Source of the DNA: Paenibacillus rhizovicinus
GTDB lineage: Bacteria > Bacillota > Bacilli > Paenibacillales > Paenibacillaceae
NCBI RefSeq assembly: GCF_010365285.1
Contig: NZ_CP048286.1
Coordinates: 661,001-725,000 of the forward strand
Direction of reading: 5' to 3'
DNA: 64,000 nt
In this document: piece by piece, positions 43,305-52,224 of the stretch
Position numbering within the stretch: the stretch's first letter is position 1
Layout: every line of letters starts with the position of its first letter
The notes under the pieces: generated by a model
What the model was told of the DNA's origin: nothing
Databases searched by the model: none
The model's input: only the letters and a program-made list of their open reading frames with translations
Made by a program: the position numbers and the translations under genes

Positions 43305-44372
43305 GTGAGCGAGCAAAGCTCAGGCGTTCAATTAAGCCAACAATTTCATGACAATTATATCGTGCCTCGTCTATCGTCTGCTCTGCCTGCTCTAGCGTAT
43401 GCATCCGCGCTTATCGGCCCGGGCAGCGAGGTGCTTGGTTTCGATACGCCGATGTCCCGCGACCACGACTGGGGACCGCGCGTACTGCTATTCGTCCGTG
43501 AAGCCGACTTTTCTCAGCGTGAAGCCATTTTCGAGGCTCTGCATAGGGCAGCGCCAGCAGCGTTTTATGGTTTTCCGCTTCAAGTCGATCAGACGATCGT
43601 TACCACGGTATCCGCTTATTTCAACAGACGATTAGGACGCTCCCCCGCCGAATGGTTCGAGGAGTTGGAACCGCTGGACTGGCTGACGATCCCGTCTCAG
43701 ACATTGGCAGAGCTTACGGGCGGAACCGTTTTCCGGGATGATCTCGGCGAGCTGACACGCGCCCGCAACCACCTCCGTTTTTACCCGCAGGATATATGGC
43801 TTTCTCTAATGGCAGCGATTTGGAACCGGATCGGACAAGAGGAGCATCTTATGCCCAGAGCAGGCTTCGCGGGGGATGAACTGGGGGCGGCTCTGATTGC
43901 GTCTCGACTCGTCAGGGACATCATGAGTCTTTGTTTCCTGATCGAACGGCGCTATGCCCCTTACGCAAAATGGTTCGGCACCGCCTTTCGGCAACTTGCT
44001 TGCGCCAAGGAGTTATTGCCCGTCCTGATAGCGGAGCACACCGCAGAAGATTGGCGAGAACGAGAGCAAGCACTGGCCGCAGCCTATCAAATCGTCGCAC
44101 GGATGCATAACGAACTGCAATTGACCGAACCCATTGAAGCGAAAGTAACGCTCTTCTTCGATCGACCGTTCACGGTCATTCGCGGGGATCGTTTCGCGGA
44201 AGCATTAGTCTCTAAAATCGAGGATTCATCGCTGCGCAAGCTTGCTGCATTTAAGTTCGGCGGCATAGACCAAATCAGCGACAACACGGATTTTCGCGCT
44301 GTCCACGAACGTTTACAATCCTCATCCGGCATGACGAACCCGCTTCGCGCTTTCTTTGAACGCCTGCTTTGA
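43305..44372 (+). CDS. DUF4037-domain nucleotidyltransferase-like protein
   Basis: A 355-residue protein. Residues about 33-60 (IGPGSEVLGFDTPMSRDHDW) show the G-S ... D-x-D pattern of nucleotidyltransferase folds and are diagnostic for DUF4037. The later Arg/His-rich 'LTRARNHLRFYPQDIW' and the helical C-terminal half are also typical. It uses GTG with AAGGAG at 9 nt. A small hairpin CTCAGAT/ATCTGAG lies in the leader near 43243-43260. The activity is unknown; the fold suggests antibiotic- or RNA-directed nucleotidyl transfer. Confidence 0.87.
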   Translation: MSEQSSGVQLSQQFHDNYIVPRLSSALPALAYASALIGPGSEVLGFDTPMSRDHDWGPRVLLFVREADFSQREAIFEALHRAAPAAFYGFPLQVDQTIVTTVSAYFNRRLGRSPAEWFEELEPLDWLTIPSQTLAELTGGTVFRDDLGELTRARNHLRFYPQDIWLSLMAAIWNRIGQEEHLMPRAGFAGDELGAALIASRLVRDIMSLCFLIERRYAPYAKWFGTAFRQLACAKELLPVLIAEHTAEDWREREQALAAAYQIVARMHNELQLTEPIEAKVTLFFDRPFTVIRGDRFAEALVSKIEDSSLRKLAAFKFGGIDQISDNTDFRAVHERLQSSSGMTNPLRAFFERLL

Positions 44373-44388
44373 AAGGGGAATGCCGGCA

Positions 44389-44853
44389 TCATTCATGAAT
44401 CTCGATAATCATGGCATTCTCGTCGCAATTCGCATATTTGGAACAGTGTTTACAATCTTTCCATATCTTCGTCATCGGCAATTTACTTTTATCGATGAGG
44501 TTGAAACCGCATTTTCTAAAGAAGTCCACCTGGTAAGTTAGCGACAATAGAGACTTAACGCCCAGCATTTCAGTTTCATCAACGACGACTTGAACAAGTC
44601 TTTTTCCGATACCGTTTCCAAAATGATCTGTCGAGACAGTCAGCGAACGTATTTCCGCGAGTTCTTTATCTAAAATATGCAAACTTGCAGTCCCGACAAT
44701 TTCACCGTCGCTTTCAGCAACATAAAAACATTGGAGATTTTCATAAATAGAGCTATATGTCCGATGAAGGAGTTTGCCCTCGTCAGCGTAAGCATTAATC
44801 AGTTGATGCATAATATCCGTATCGTTCATTGTTGCTTTCCTAATTTGATACAT
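44389..44853 (-). CDS. GNAT N-acetyltransferase (ArgA/PanM-like group)
   Basis: A 154-residue acetyltransferase. The acetyl-CoA site reads HFGNGIGKRLVQ (Q/R-x-x-G-x-G/A). The C-terminus KLPMTKIWKDCKHCSKYANC has the Cys cluster seen in short ArgA-type N-acetylglutamate synthases of Firmicutes. GGAGGTG lies 9 nt before the ATG (MYQIRKATMND). It is not near arginine genes, so the substrate is uncertain. GC is lower than in the neighbours. Confidence 0.88.
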   Translation of the reverse strand: MYQIRKATMNDTDIMHQLINAYADEGKLLHRTYSSIYENLQCFYVAESDGEIVGTASLHILDKELAEIRSLTVSTDHFGNGIGKRLVQVVVDETEMLGVKSLLSLTYQVDFFRKCGFNLIDKSKLPMTKIWKDCKHCSKYANCDENAMIIEIHE

Positions 44854-44959
44854 GAAAAACAGCACCTCCGGAAATTTCCAATATCATAAATATACGTATA
44901 TGTGAATTTTTATTCAAGTCATTTTTTCGATTGCTCTCATAGTCACCAGTTAACGGGTT

Positions 44960-45025
44960 AACTAAAAAAGCAGTAGCAGCCTAGGACTTTATTTCAGGTC
45001 CGTGACTGCCACTGCTTTTTTAGTT
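44960..45025 (-). terminator. Terminator of the FGGY-kinase operon
   Basis: AACTAAAAAAGCAGT ... ACTGCTTTTTTAGTT forms a 15-bp outer stem with inner GGAC/GTCC pairing. A/T runs on both sides make it work in either direction. It follows the kinase stop codon. Confidence 0.85.
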
Positions 45026-45079
45026 TGCACCAGGAACACATGCACGAAAATCATTGCTTAAGCGACACATCTCTTCGCT

Positions 45080-46453
45080 TCATCGCTTCATCGCAACCAT
45101 CGCCGCGTCCAAATCCGGGAATGCCCCCGTCGCCGCGGCGGCGTAAACAGCTGCGCCGAAGGCCGCCTCCTCCTTGGCCTCCGCCAGATGCAGCGGCAGC
45201 TGCAGCCGTTCGCGCAGCAATCGCTGCATGACGGGATTGCGGCGAATGCCGTTGCCGGATCCCGCAGCACTTGTAACTGCTCCCAGAAGCCTGTCCGGCA
45301 GCAGCTGCGCGAAGCCGATCAGCTCATCGACGATGCCGGCCAGCACTCCCGCCGCGAAATGCCCTGGCGTGAAATTGTCAGGGCTGAGGCCAGCCACGCT
45401 CCCAAGGACGAGCGGATCTTGGCGCGTGCCGTAAAACTGCGTCCCGAACCGGAGCTGCGCCTGCTCGCCGTCCAGTGCCTGTTCGGCCATCGCGTTCATC
45501 CGCTCGTACATCTCCGCTTCGTCGATCTTCGCGTCGCCGAACGAACCACGGACCGCTCTGAAGAAATGCGCCAGCAGCGCGTACGATTTGCCGCCGCTGA
45601 GCGGCGCGCCCACGAGAAGGAAACCGCCGCCCGGGAACGGACGTGTCTCAAGCCCCGGAATTTCCTCGTACTGCTCTGCGAACAATGACAGCTGCGACCC
45701 CGTGCCGATATTGGCGAGAAGCGTCCCTTTCAATTGCGGCACGGCGCCGATGAAGCTCGCTTGGTTATCGCCGATGGCGCAGGCGACCCGCTTCCCGTCG
45801 CTCGTCAAGCCCGCAATGCCGCCCGCCTCGATTACCCGCGGCAGCAGGGAATACGCCATCCCGGCGCGCCGGATAGCCGCCGCATCGAAAGCACGCTCCC
45901 CATTCGAGAACAAGCCGAAGCTGGCCGCATTGGATGCATCCATGACAGGCGCCGTAGCCCCCGTAAGCTTCATGGCGACATAATCGCCGACCGTGCACAT
46001 GGAGGCCGCATTGTCTGGCACTCCCCCGGTCAGCCTGTTGTAATGATGCGTCACCAAGCCGTAACCGCTGCTCACGGCATAGCCGGTTAATTGGCTAAGC
46101 CGTTCGGCGTAAGTGGCGCCTTCGCCATGCGGCTGCGGCAGATCGCCTCGTCCGTCCTGCCAAGTATACAGCGGACCGATGCTGCGTCCGTCAGCATCTA
46201 CGTATAGCATGCCGTGCATCTGGCATGAGATGCCGATCGCGGATACCTCTGCCCAATCGCGAGCACAACTCGCAATCAGCCCGCGGACGATCTCGACGAT
46301 CCGTTCCGGATCTTGAATCCGTTCCCAGCTTCTGGCGCTCTGAAGTACGGCGTCGTTCGGTTGCGTATCTACGCTTACCGTCTCGCCATGTTCAGCCGAA
46401 ACGATGACAAGACCGATGGATGTCGTACCAATGTCAATCCCCGCGAATTTCAT
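45080..46453 (-). CDS. FGGY-family carbohydrate kinase, sedoheptulokinase-like
   Basis: A 457-residue kinase. The phosphate loop GIDIGTTSIGLVI is at the start, with SCQMHGMLYV, YTWQDGRG and the late adenosine motif SAAGSGNGIRRNP. The short TWQDGR and TGYAVSSGYGLVTHHYN regions resemble sedoheptulokinase more than xylulokinase or gluconokinase. The ATG (MKFAGIDIG) follows AAAGGAG. It is third gene after a methyltransferase and a DUF402 gene with a 23-nt gap. It phosphorylates a ketose or polyol; the exact sugar is inferred only by resemblance. Confidence 0.85.
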   Translation of the reverse strand: MKFAGIDIGTTSIGLVIVSAEHGETVSVDTQPNDAVLQSARSWERIQDPERIVEIVRGLIASCARDWAEVSAIGISCQMHGMLYVDADGRSIGPLYTWQDGRGDLPQPHGEGATYAERLSQLTGYAVSSGYGLVTHHYNRLTGGVPDNAASMCTVGDYVAMKLTGATAPVMDASNAASFGLFSNGERAFDAAAIRRAGMAYSLLPRVIEAGGIAGLTSDGKRVACAIGDNQASFIGAVPQLKGTLLANIGTGSQLSLFAEQYEEIPGLETRPFPGGGFLLVGAPLSGGKSYALLAHFFRAVRGSFGDAKIDEAEMYERMNAMAEQALDGEQAQLRFGTQFYGTRQDPLVLGSVAGLSPDNFTPGHFAAGVLAGIVDELIGFAQLLPDRLLGAVTSAAGSGNGIRRNPVMQRLLRERLQLPLHLAEAKEEAAFGAAVYAAAATGAFPDLDAAMVAMKR

Positions 46454-46476
46454 CTGCGCCCTCTCCTTTCGCCTAG

Positions 46477-47019
46477 TCATTGAAGCTTCTTATGCAGCCT
46501 TTCGCGATGCGCCGCCGCAAGCCCCAGCAGCTGAAAACTTCCATTTTCAATGAGCGCATGAAGCCGCTCCTCCTCTGCTTTGGCGAGCAGATACAACGAT
46601 CGGTCAATCATGCCGCTTGCCAGCGCATCTTCGAGTTCATCCGCATCCTTATGGACGACTTCTCCCGAAGGCAGCACGACGATGTCAACGAACAGATCGT
46701 CCATCCAAGGCACGTTTTCCGCGCTGATGCCGTTCCGATAACAGATATCGACGTACCATTGGACGATCTGTCCCTTCTCGTCAAACATGGTCGTCACGGC
46801 ATGATGCAGACCGATCGGAAATTGCTGCAGCCACGTGTAGCCGTCATTCGCAATGCACACCTTCGTGCCGGCGTAGTCGACCCATAACGGTTCCGTGACT
46901 TTGCCTAATTCAAGCAGGGTGACATGTCCTTTGAAGTTTTCCGTTTCCAGGTATGCTTGCGCATATCTCCGCTCGACGACCCGCCGCCAATCCGCTCGGT
47001 CCCCGTATTTTCTCTTCAC
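46477..47019 (-). CDS. DUF402-domain protein
   Basis: A 180-residue cytoplasmic protein with the DUF402 (FAU-1-like) pattern YTWLQQFPIGLHHAVTTMFD, then WYVDICY and a metal-binding-like 'WMDDLFVDIVVLPSGEV', followed by a helical C-terminus. The family includes nucleoside-diphosphate phosphatases (Ntdp) with the same acidic cluster, so a nucleotide phosphatase activity is plausible. It starts with GTG after GGAG at 9 nt and is middle gene of a three-gene operon. Confidence 0.87.
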   Translation of the reverse strand: MKRKYGDRADWRRVVERRYAQAYLETENFKGHVTLLELGKVTEPLWVDYAGTKVCIANDGYTWLQQFPIGLHHAVTTMFDEKGQIVQWYVDICYRNGISAENVPWMDDLFVDIVVLPSGEVVHKDADELEDALASGMIDRSLYLLAKAEEERLHALIENGSFQLLGLAAAHRERLHKKLQ

Positions 47020-47031
47020 GACGATCAGCTC

Positions 47032-47793
47032 CTACTTCTTCCGGGCTACGATGAGTTCATTCCGATAACACTTGCGAATCGTTCCGTTATAATCGTTGTC
47101 GATTAACGATCCAATGCAGGCGAACAGCTGCCCGCGAGCAGCTTCGTCCAACATCCGATGATTCGAATAAGTTGAAATCAGCCGAATATAGTCCTCTCGA
47201 TCGTAGCTTTCTTCCGTCATGTAAGCTTGAACCCGCGGCTCGTCATAATAACCGCTCATGGCTATCTCCTGCCCATAAGGATTGTTGTTCGAAGGCTTGC
47301 CGGCGGGCATGAACATGTCGTAGCAGCGCTGAACCTGGTCAAAAAAAAGCCGGTCCCCGCCTTCCGCATGCACGTAATTAAGGACGGCGACATGCCCGCC
47401 GCGGCGAAGCAAGGCAGCAGGTTTCTTCCAGCGCATGCCCGGATCTATCCAATGAATCGCGGTTGCGGATACAACCAGATCATACGGTTCCTCGGGCGCC
47501 TCCCATGTTTCGAAAGGGGCGGTGACGATCTCTACGTCCGGAAACCCGGCCAGCTTAGCTCTTGCAATGTCTGCCATCTCGGCGCCTAGCTCGATTGCCG
47601 TGATGCGGCAGCCATGCTCGGCAAGCGGCAGGGTTGCAATGCCGGTTCCCGCACCGATCTCCAATACGCGGGCGCGGGCAGGCAAGTCGGTCCACGCGAA
47701 TAGATCCTCGAACAGCTGGCCCGGATAATGATTGCGCACTTGATCGTACAGTGCCGCAACTTCATTGAAGGTTTCTCGCATCTCGGCAGGCAT
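47032..47793 (-). CDS. Class I SAM-dependent methyltransferase
   Basis: A 253-residue protein. N-terminal 'FNEVAALYDQVRNHYPGQLF' is followed by motif I VLEIGAGTGIATL, the acidic IELGAEM, DLVVSATAIHWID and LLRRGGHVAVLNY. It is a paralogue of the other methyltransferase in this window (28729-29484) by layout. AAAGGAG lies 10 nt before the ATG. It is first gene of the methyltransferase/DUF402/kinase unit, with a 12-nt gap to the next. The substrate is unknown. Confidence 0.87.
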   Translation of the reverse strand: MPAEMRETFNEVAALYDQVRNHYPGQLFEDLFAWTDLPARARVLEIGAGTGIATLPLAEHGCRITAIELGAEMADIARAKLAGFPDVEIVTAPFETWEAPEEPYDLVVSATAIHWIDPGMRWKKPAALLRRGGHVAVLNYVHAEGGDRLFFDQVQRCYDMFMPAGKPSNNNPYGQEIAMSGYYDEPRVQAYMTEESYDREDYIRLISTYSNHRMLDEAARGQLFACIGSLIDNDYNGTIRKCYRNELIVARKK

Positions 47794-48035
47794 TATTTTC
47801 ACGCTCCTTTAGTTAAGGGATCTGCACCAAGCTTCCACCGAAGCTCGAGGGTCAATAGTATAGCGTTAACCGGGGCGGTCTGTCTATCTATTCCATGACA
47901 CTCGATGTCCGAATGACTGATCGGACGTACTTCCGCCAGACAGCATCCCCCTGCCCGCCCGGGACAACCGAATGGACGGCACATATGATAAACGCAGCAA
48001 CCGTTTCGCATAGCCCTTCGGGAGGTGTGTCCCCC

Positions 48036-49595
48036 TTGATAAGAATTCGCAATCGCTTTCGACGCTCAGCAACCGGGAAACGAGGAACTGCGCTCGTCAA
48101 ACGAACGCGGCAGGCAGCCAAGAACGGGAGCTCTTCCTCCCTGCGTCTCCATCGCGGAAAGCGTTATGCAAGAGCATCGGCGCGCTCCGGCCCGCGCTCC
48201 CGGAAGCATGGCGCGCGGCGCAGGCGACAAACGCGTAGCGCCGTCCCGAGCCCAACACAGACCATGCAAACTGCCGGGCTGCATGTACCTGTTCTCAATC
48301 TGCCCGCCGTATCGCATTATGCTCCGCAGCCCAGCGCCCGCCAGGCGTCCGGCTCCAAGCTAGCCATTGTCTACCTCGTACATGCGTTCTATCCGGAGTC
48401 TTACACCGGCACCGAGAAATTCGTGCTGCAGGCAGCCCGCACGATGCAGCAGCGCGGACATCGCGTGAAAGTGATCGCCTGCAGCAGTCGGATTCCAGAG
48501 CAGCCGGCCGAGAACGCCGCAATTGCGAGCCAAGAATATATGTATGAAGGCATCCCGGTTCTCACGTATCGCAGCCCTTCGCAAGAGGATCCGGCATCGT
48601 CATCCTCCTTTGACGGCGGCGATCCCCGGCTGTCCGCTTTCGCCGATGAACTATTGACGCGGGAGCAGCCCGACCTGCTGCATGTCGCGCATGCCATGTA
48701 CGGCGCGGCGTTCGTGCAGTCCGCCCGTAAACTCGGCATCCCGTACGTAATGACGTTGACCGATTATTGGTTTGCTTGTCCAAAATCCACCTTAATCCGT
48801 AATGATCGTCAGCTATGCGCAGGACCGGAAGGCGGAGCGGCATGCATGACGCATTGCCAGATTCCGTATGCTGGCGAACGGCTGCAGGCGCTTATGCCTC
48901 TCCTTCAAACGGCGGCATGCGTCACGGCCCCGTCCGCTTTTCTGGCAGCTTACATGAAGAGCGTTATGCCCCCGTTGAACGTCGAGGTCGTACCGCATGG
49001 GATGCGTTATGAGTGGATCGCTCCGAATAGAAAAACCTATCAGGCAGGCGACCGGATCACGCTCGTGTACGGAGGCTCGCTCGGCGAGCATAAAGGCGTC
49101 CACGTCCTGCTTGCCGCCATGGCCATGGTACCATCCCGCCGGCTCAGGCTTCATGTCTACGGAGCCGGCCCGCCTGAATATACAGAATCGCTCCGCCGGG
49201 CAGCGTACCGTGACAAGCGCATCTCGTTCCGGGGGACGTACACCGAAGCGGATACCGCCCGAATCTATCAAGAGGCTGACATCGCCATCGTGCCTTCGGT
49301 ATGGTACGAGAATTATCCGCTGACGCTCCATGAAGCGCTGGCCTCCCGCGTACCCGTTATCGCCTCCAATATCGGCGGAATGGCCGAGAAGATCACCGAC
49401 GGGTTGAACGGGTTTACATTCAGGGTCGGGGACGCCCGTCATTTGGCGGCGCGGCTCAAGCTGCTCCTCCGCAGACCCGCAATGATCAACGGGCTGAAAG
49501 CCCGCATCGACGAAATGCCCCTGCCGTCGCTCGACGTTGAGATGAATGCATACGAAGCGATGTATTACGCGCATGCACGATATAACTCGGGTTAG
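48036..49595 (+). CDS. Glycosyltransferase family 4 with an Arg-rich N-terminal extension
   Basis: A 519-residue protein. The C-terminal two thirds are a GT-B glycosyltransferase: VYLVHAFYPESYTGTEKFV is the acceptor-side nucleotide-fold start, and the C-terminal domain has LVYGGSLGEHKGVHVLL, VPSVWYENYPLTLHEALAS and IASNIGGMAE, with the usual E-x7-E spacing. The first ~75 residues are extraordinarily basic (RIRNRFRRSATGKRG, SRKHGARRRRQTR) and not part of the fold. The start is TTG, 8 nt after GGGAGGTGTG; an ATG 47 codons upstream lacks a ribosome binding site. It may decorate a spore-coat or cell-wall component; it is isolated from other polysaccharide genes. Confidence 0.8.
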   Translation: MIRIRNRFRRSATGKRGTALVKRTRQAAKNGSSSSLRLHRGKRYARASARSGPRSRKHGARRRRQTRSAVPSPTQTMQTAGLHVPVLNLPAVSHYAPQPSARQASGSKLAIVYLVHAFYPESYTGTEKFVLQAARTMQQRGHRVKVIACSSRIPEQPAENAAIASQEYMYEGIPVLTYRSPSQEDPASSSSFDGGDPRLSAFADELLTREQPDLLHVAHAMYGAAFVQSARKLGIPYVMTLTDYWFACPKSTLIRNDRQLCAGPEGGAACMTHCQIPYAGERLQALMPLLQTAACVTAPSAFLAAYMKSVMPPLNVEVVPHGMRYEWIAPNRKTYQAGDRITLVYGGSLGEHKGVHVLLAAMAMVPSRRLRLHVYGAGPPEYTESLRRAAYRDKRISFRGTYTEADTARIYQEADIAIVPSVWYENYPLTLHEALASRVPVIASNIGGMAEKITDGLNGFTFRVGDARHLAARLKLLLRRPAMINGLKARIDEMPLPSLDVEMNAYEAMYYAHARYNSG

Positions 49596-49649
49596 CTGCA
49601 CGTCCGATTCTGACGGCGCTGCGCAGCGGTACGCAAGAGCCCTGGAAGC

Positions 49650-50156
49650 TTACATCCGCTCCCACCCGACAGCCAGCTCTTCCAGATCGCTCTCGCCGAT
49701 CGTCTCCGTTTTCCGATCGAATACGCGGCCGCCCATAGCTGCGTAGAAGGCCGCGGCCGGATTATCCCGAAGCACCCATAACATCATCGACGAACAGCCG
49801 CTTGCCTTCAAGGACGATGAGACTTGTTGAAAAAGCCGCTTCCCTAGCCCCATCCCCTGGAAGTCCTGCAATAAATAAATCGCGTACAGCTCGCCTTCGT
49901 AACGGCTGTCGTCATGACGGCTTCGGCCGCCGCTGGAGAAACCGACGATCTTCCCCTCGCCGGTTTCCGCTACATAGATGATCTCGTCCTTCTTCAAGTT
50001 GTCGAACGTCCAGAGCCAGCTCCGAAGCCGACCCTCGACGGAAAGATTGGCCAGATACGATTCGGCCATCAACCCGCGATACGTCGTCTGCCAGCTCGCC
50101 ACGTGAACGTTTGCGATACCTGCGGCATCTTGTTTCCTGGCTTCCCTGATATGCAT
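49650..50156 (-). CDS. GNAT N-acetyltransferase
   Basis: A 168-residue protein with the GNAT fold. IREARKQDAAGIANVHVASW forms beta1-alpha1, the acetyl-CoA loop is QGMGLGKRLF, and LWVLRDNPAAAFYAAMGGRV is the C-terminal signature of RimI/YhhY-like members. The start (MHIREARK) is preferred because the fold begins there, although a 16-residue longer frame exists. Monocistronic; the substrate is unknown. Confidence 0.87.
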   Translation of the reverse strand: MHIREARKQDAAGIANVHVASWQTTYRGLMAESYLANLSVEGRLRSWLWTFDNLKKDEIIYVAETGEGKIVGFSSGGRSRHDDSRYEGELYAIYLLQDFQGMGLGKRLFQQVSSSLKASGCSSMMLWVLRDNPAAAFYAAMGGRVFDRKTETIGESDLEELAVGWERM

Positions 50157-50345
50157 TCCATCCCCAGCTCCCCTGTTTGGCATCCCGACGAACCTTAGCG
50201 GCACGCGCCTTGATCGCCGCCGGGCCAGTTATTCTATAAATAACAAATAATCCGATTCATGGAAAGCTATATTTATCGGCAGCAGTTGGATGATATTCCC
50301 GACACGTTTGGCAGGGCCCGCGCGAACTCCTCTCTCCTTGCATGA

Positions 50346-50386
50346 CAAAAAAGCCAATCGGATCAATGGATGGATCCAACTAGCTT
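50346..50386 (-). terminator. Terminator of the second sugar ABC operon
   Basis: On the minus strand AGCTAGTTGGATC pairs with GATCCGATTGGCT (three G-U pairs) and is followed by six T residues. Confidence 0.75.
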
Positions 50387-50415
50387 ATTCATCGATTGTC
50401 TATCCGGCTTAATCC

Positions 50416-51246
50416 TTATCCCTTCACGGCTCCCGCCGTTATTCCTGACACGATCTTCTTGTTGAAGACGATGAACAGCACGAGCGGAGGAATCGTGATC
50501 AGCAGGATGTTCGTATAGAGCAAATTGTATTGCGAGATGAACTGGCTCATGAAGTTGTAGAGCGTGAGCTGCACCGTCGCGTTCTTGGAGCCCGGGAAGA
50601 AGTAGAGCGGATTGGTGAAATCGTTGAAGATCGCTACCGATGAAGTGACGATGATCGTCGCGTTCACGGGCTTCAGCAAAGGGAAAATAATTTGGAAAAA
50701 CAACCGCAGCCCGCCGCAGCCGTCGACCACGGACGCTTCATCGATCTCTCTCGGAATCGCCCCCATGAAGCCGCGGTACAGCAAGACGCCGAACGGAAAC
50801 GCCAGGGCAACTTCTACCATAATGAGTCCCAGCATCGTTTTGAACAAATGCAGCTTCTCCAGCACCCAGATCGTAGGCACGATCGCCGGAGGAATAATCA
50901 AACCCGCGAGCACGAAGAAGCTGATCCACGGCGTAAACCGATCGGAGCGTCTCTGCATGACGAAGCCGGCCATGGAACACACGATCAGCAGAACGGCGAT
51001 CGACAATACGGTCAGCGTCGCGCTGTTGACGAAGGCGTGAAGCAGCATGTGATCACGGGCCCGGATGACCTCTTTGACGTTGCTCCACAGCCGGTTCGCG
51101 GCCGGCCACGACATGCTGCGCAGGGATGCGCCTTTCTCATCCTTCATGGCGTTGACCAGGACGAAATAGAGCGGAATCCAGAAAATAACGACCGAAGCGA
51201 GCACCGCTCCTGCTTCTATGCTGAATAGACGGATGCGGCGGATCAT
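50416..51246 (-). CDS. Carbohydrate ABC transporter permease (MalG-type)
   Basis: A 276-residue membrane permease with six predicted helices. The EAA loop is 'PREIDEASVVDGCGGLRLFF'. The start overlaps the stop of the preceding permease by 4 nt (ATGA), so the two are coupled. It pairs with that protein to form the channel of a CUT1 importer; no ATPase gene is present. Confidence 0.92.
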   Translation of the reverse strand: MIRRIRLFSIEAGAVLASVVIFWIPLYFVLVNAMKDEKGASLRSMSWPAANRLWSNVKEVIRARDHMLLHAFVNSATLTVLSIAVLLIVCSMAGFVMQRRSDRFTPWISFFVLAGLIIPPAIVPTIWVLEKLHLFKTMLGLIMVEVALAFPFGVLLYRGFMGAIPREIDEASVVDGCGGLRLFFQIIFPLLKPVNATIIVTSSVAIFNDFTNPLYFFPGSKNATVQLTLYNFMSQFISQYNLLYTNILLITIPPLVLFIVFNKKIVSGITAGAVKG

Positions 51247-52109
51247 AGGTCCACCTCTTTTCGGTTCAAGTAGAGCGATAGCGGGAAGGCAAGCACGGAC
51301 ACGAATAAGAACAGGATGACGTTGCCCGCTGTCGCGAGCCCATAGAAGCCGGCCTGATACTGTTTATAGATAATGGAAGCAATGACGTCCGTCGCGAAGC
51401 CGGGTCCTCCCCCGGTCATCGGCCATAGGATGTCGAAGCTGCGCAAGCCGCCGATGAACGCTAAAATAATAACCGTATTCGTAGCTGGACGGCTGAGCGG
51501 GAGGATGATGCTCCAGAACTTGTGCCAGGATCCGCCTCCATCGATCTGCAGCGCCTCGTAATATTCCGCCGGTATGGACATGATGCCCGCGATATAGATG
51601 ACCGTTGCGAAGCCTACGCCTTTCCAGACGTCCACGAAAGCGACGGACAACAACGCATACCGCGTATCGCCGAGCCAGTCCGGTCCCGATATCCCTAGCT
51701 GGGCCAGCGTCGTATTAATCAATCCCTCCGTCGGATGCATGAGCGTGCTGAAGGCGATGCCGACGGCGATCGTGCTCACCAAGGTCGGGAAGAACACGAC
51801 GGATCGGAGATAGTTTTTGGTCTTGATTTTCGACGTGAGGAAGACGCCCAGCAGCAGTCCGAATATTACCTTCAGCACGCAGGTGACGGCCGCGTAGACG
51901 AACGTGTTCTTGAAGCCGATATTAAGCGAGGACTCCTCGAAGAACGTCTTGAAATTCTCGAGTCCGGTATAGGTCCAATCCTGCAGCGTCCAACGTGTCA
52001 TGCTGAAGAAGAAGGACATGAACGTCGGCAATATAAAGATGACCAAGTAGATGATCGCCGCAGGCAGCAGGAAGTAATAGGAGTAGGTTCTTTTCCAAAC
52101 CTTGTTCAT
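51243..52109 (-). CDS. Sugar ABC transporter permease (MalF/UgpA-type)
   Basis: A 288-residue, six-helix permease. N-terminal 'YYFLLPAAIIYLVIFILPTF' and EAA loop 'PAEYYEALQIDGGGSWHKFW' are characteristic. AAGGGGGATCGCA precedes the ATG. It follows the binding-protein gene across a 115-nt gap holding a strong hairpin. Confidence 0.92.
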   Translation of the reverse strand: MNKVWKRTYSYYFLLPAAIIYLVIFILPTFMSFFFSMTRWTLQDWTYTGLENFKTFFEESSLNIGFKNTFVYAAVTCVLKVIFGLLLGVFLTSKIKTKNYLRSVVFFPTLVSTIAVGIAFSTLMHPTEGLINTTLAQLGISGPDWLGDTRYALLSVAFVDVWKGVGFATVIYIAGIMSIPAEYYEALQIDGGGSWHKFWSIILPLSRPATNTVIILAFIGGLRSFDILWPMTGGGPGFATDVIASIIYKQYQAGFYGLATAGNVILFLFVSVLAFPLSLYLNRKEVDL

Positions 52110-52167
52110 TGCGATCCCCCTTGTCGGTATGGTTGATTGCGGTTGATCCTATGAATCGACTCTATAA

Positions 52168-52206
52168 AACGTCAAAAGGACAGCATCAAGATGTCCTTTT
52201 GACGTT
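52168..52206 (-). terminator. Intercistronic hairpin (attenuator or mRNA stabiliser)
   Basis: A perfect 15-bp stem AACGTCAAAAGGACA/TGTCCTTTTGACGTT with a 9-nt loop lies between binding-protein and permease genes of one operon. Such hairpins typically raise binding-protein yield over permease yield. Confidence 0.75.
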
Positions 52207-52224
52207 ATTGGCTTTACCAGCCGT

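Noticed and set aside
47895..48035. N-terminal extension of the glycosyltransferase from an upstream ATG
   Set aside because: No ribosome binding site upstream of it, whereas the TTG at 48036 has GGGAGGTGTG at good spacing.
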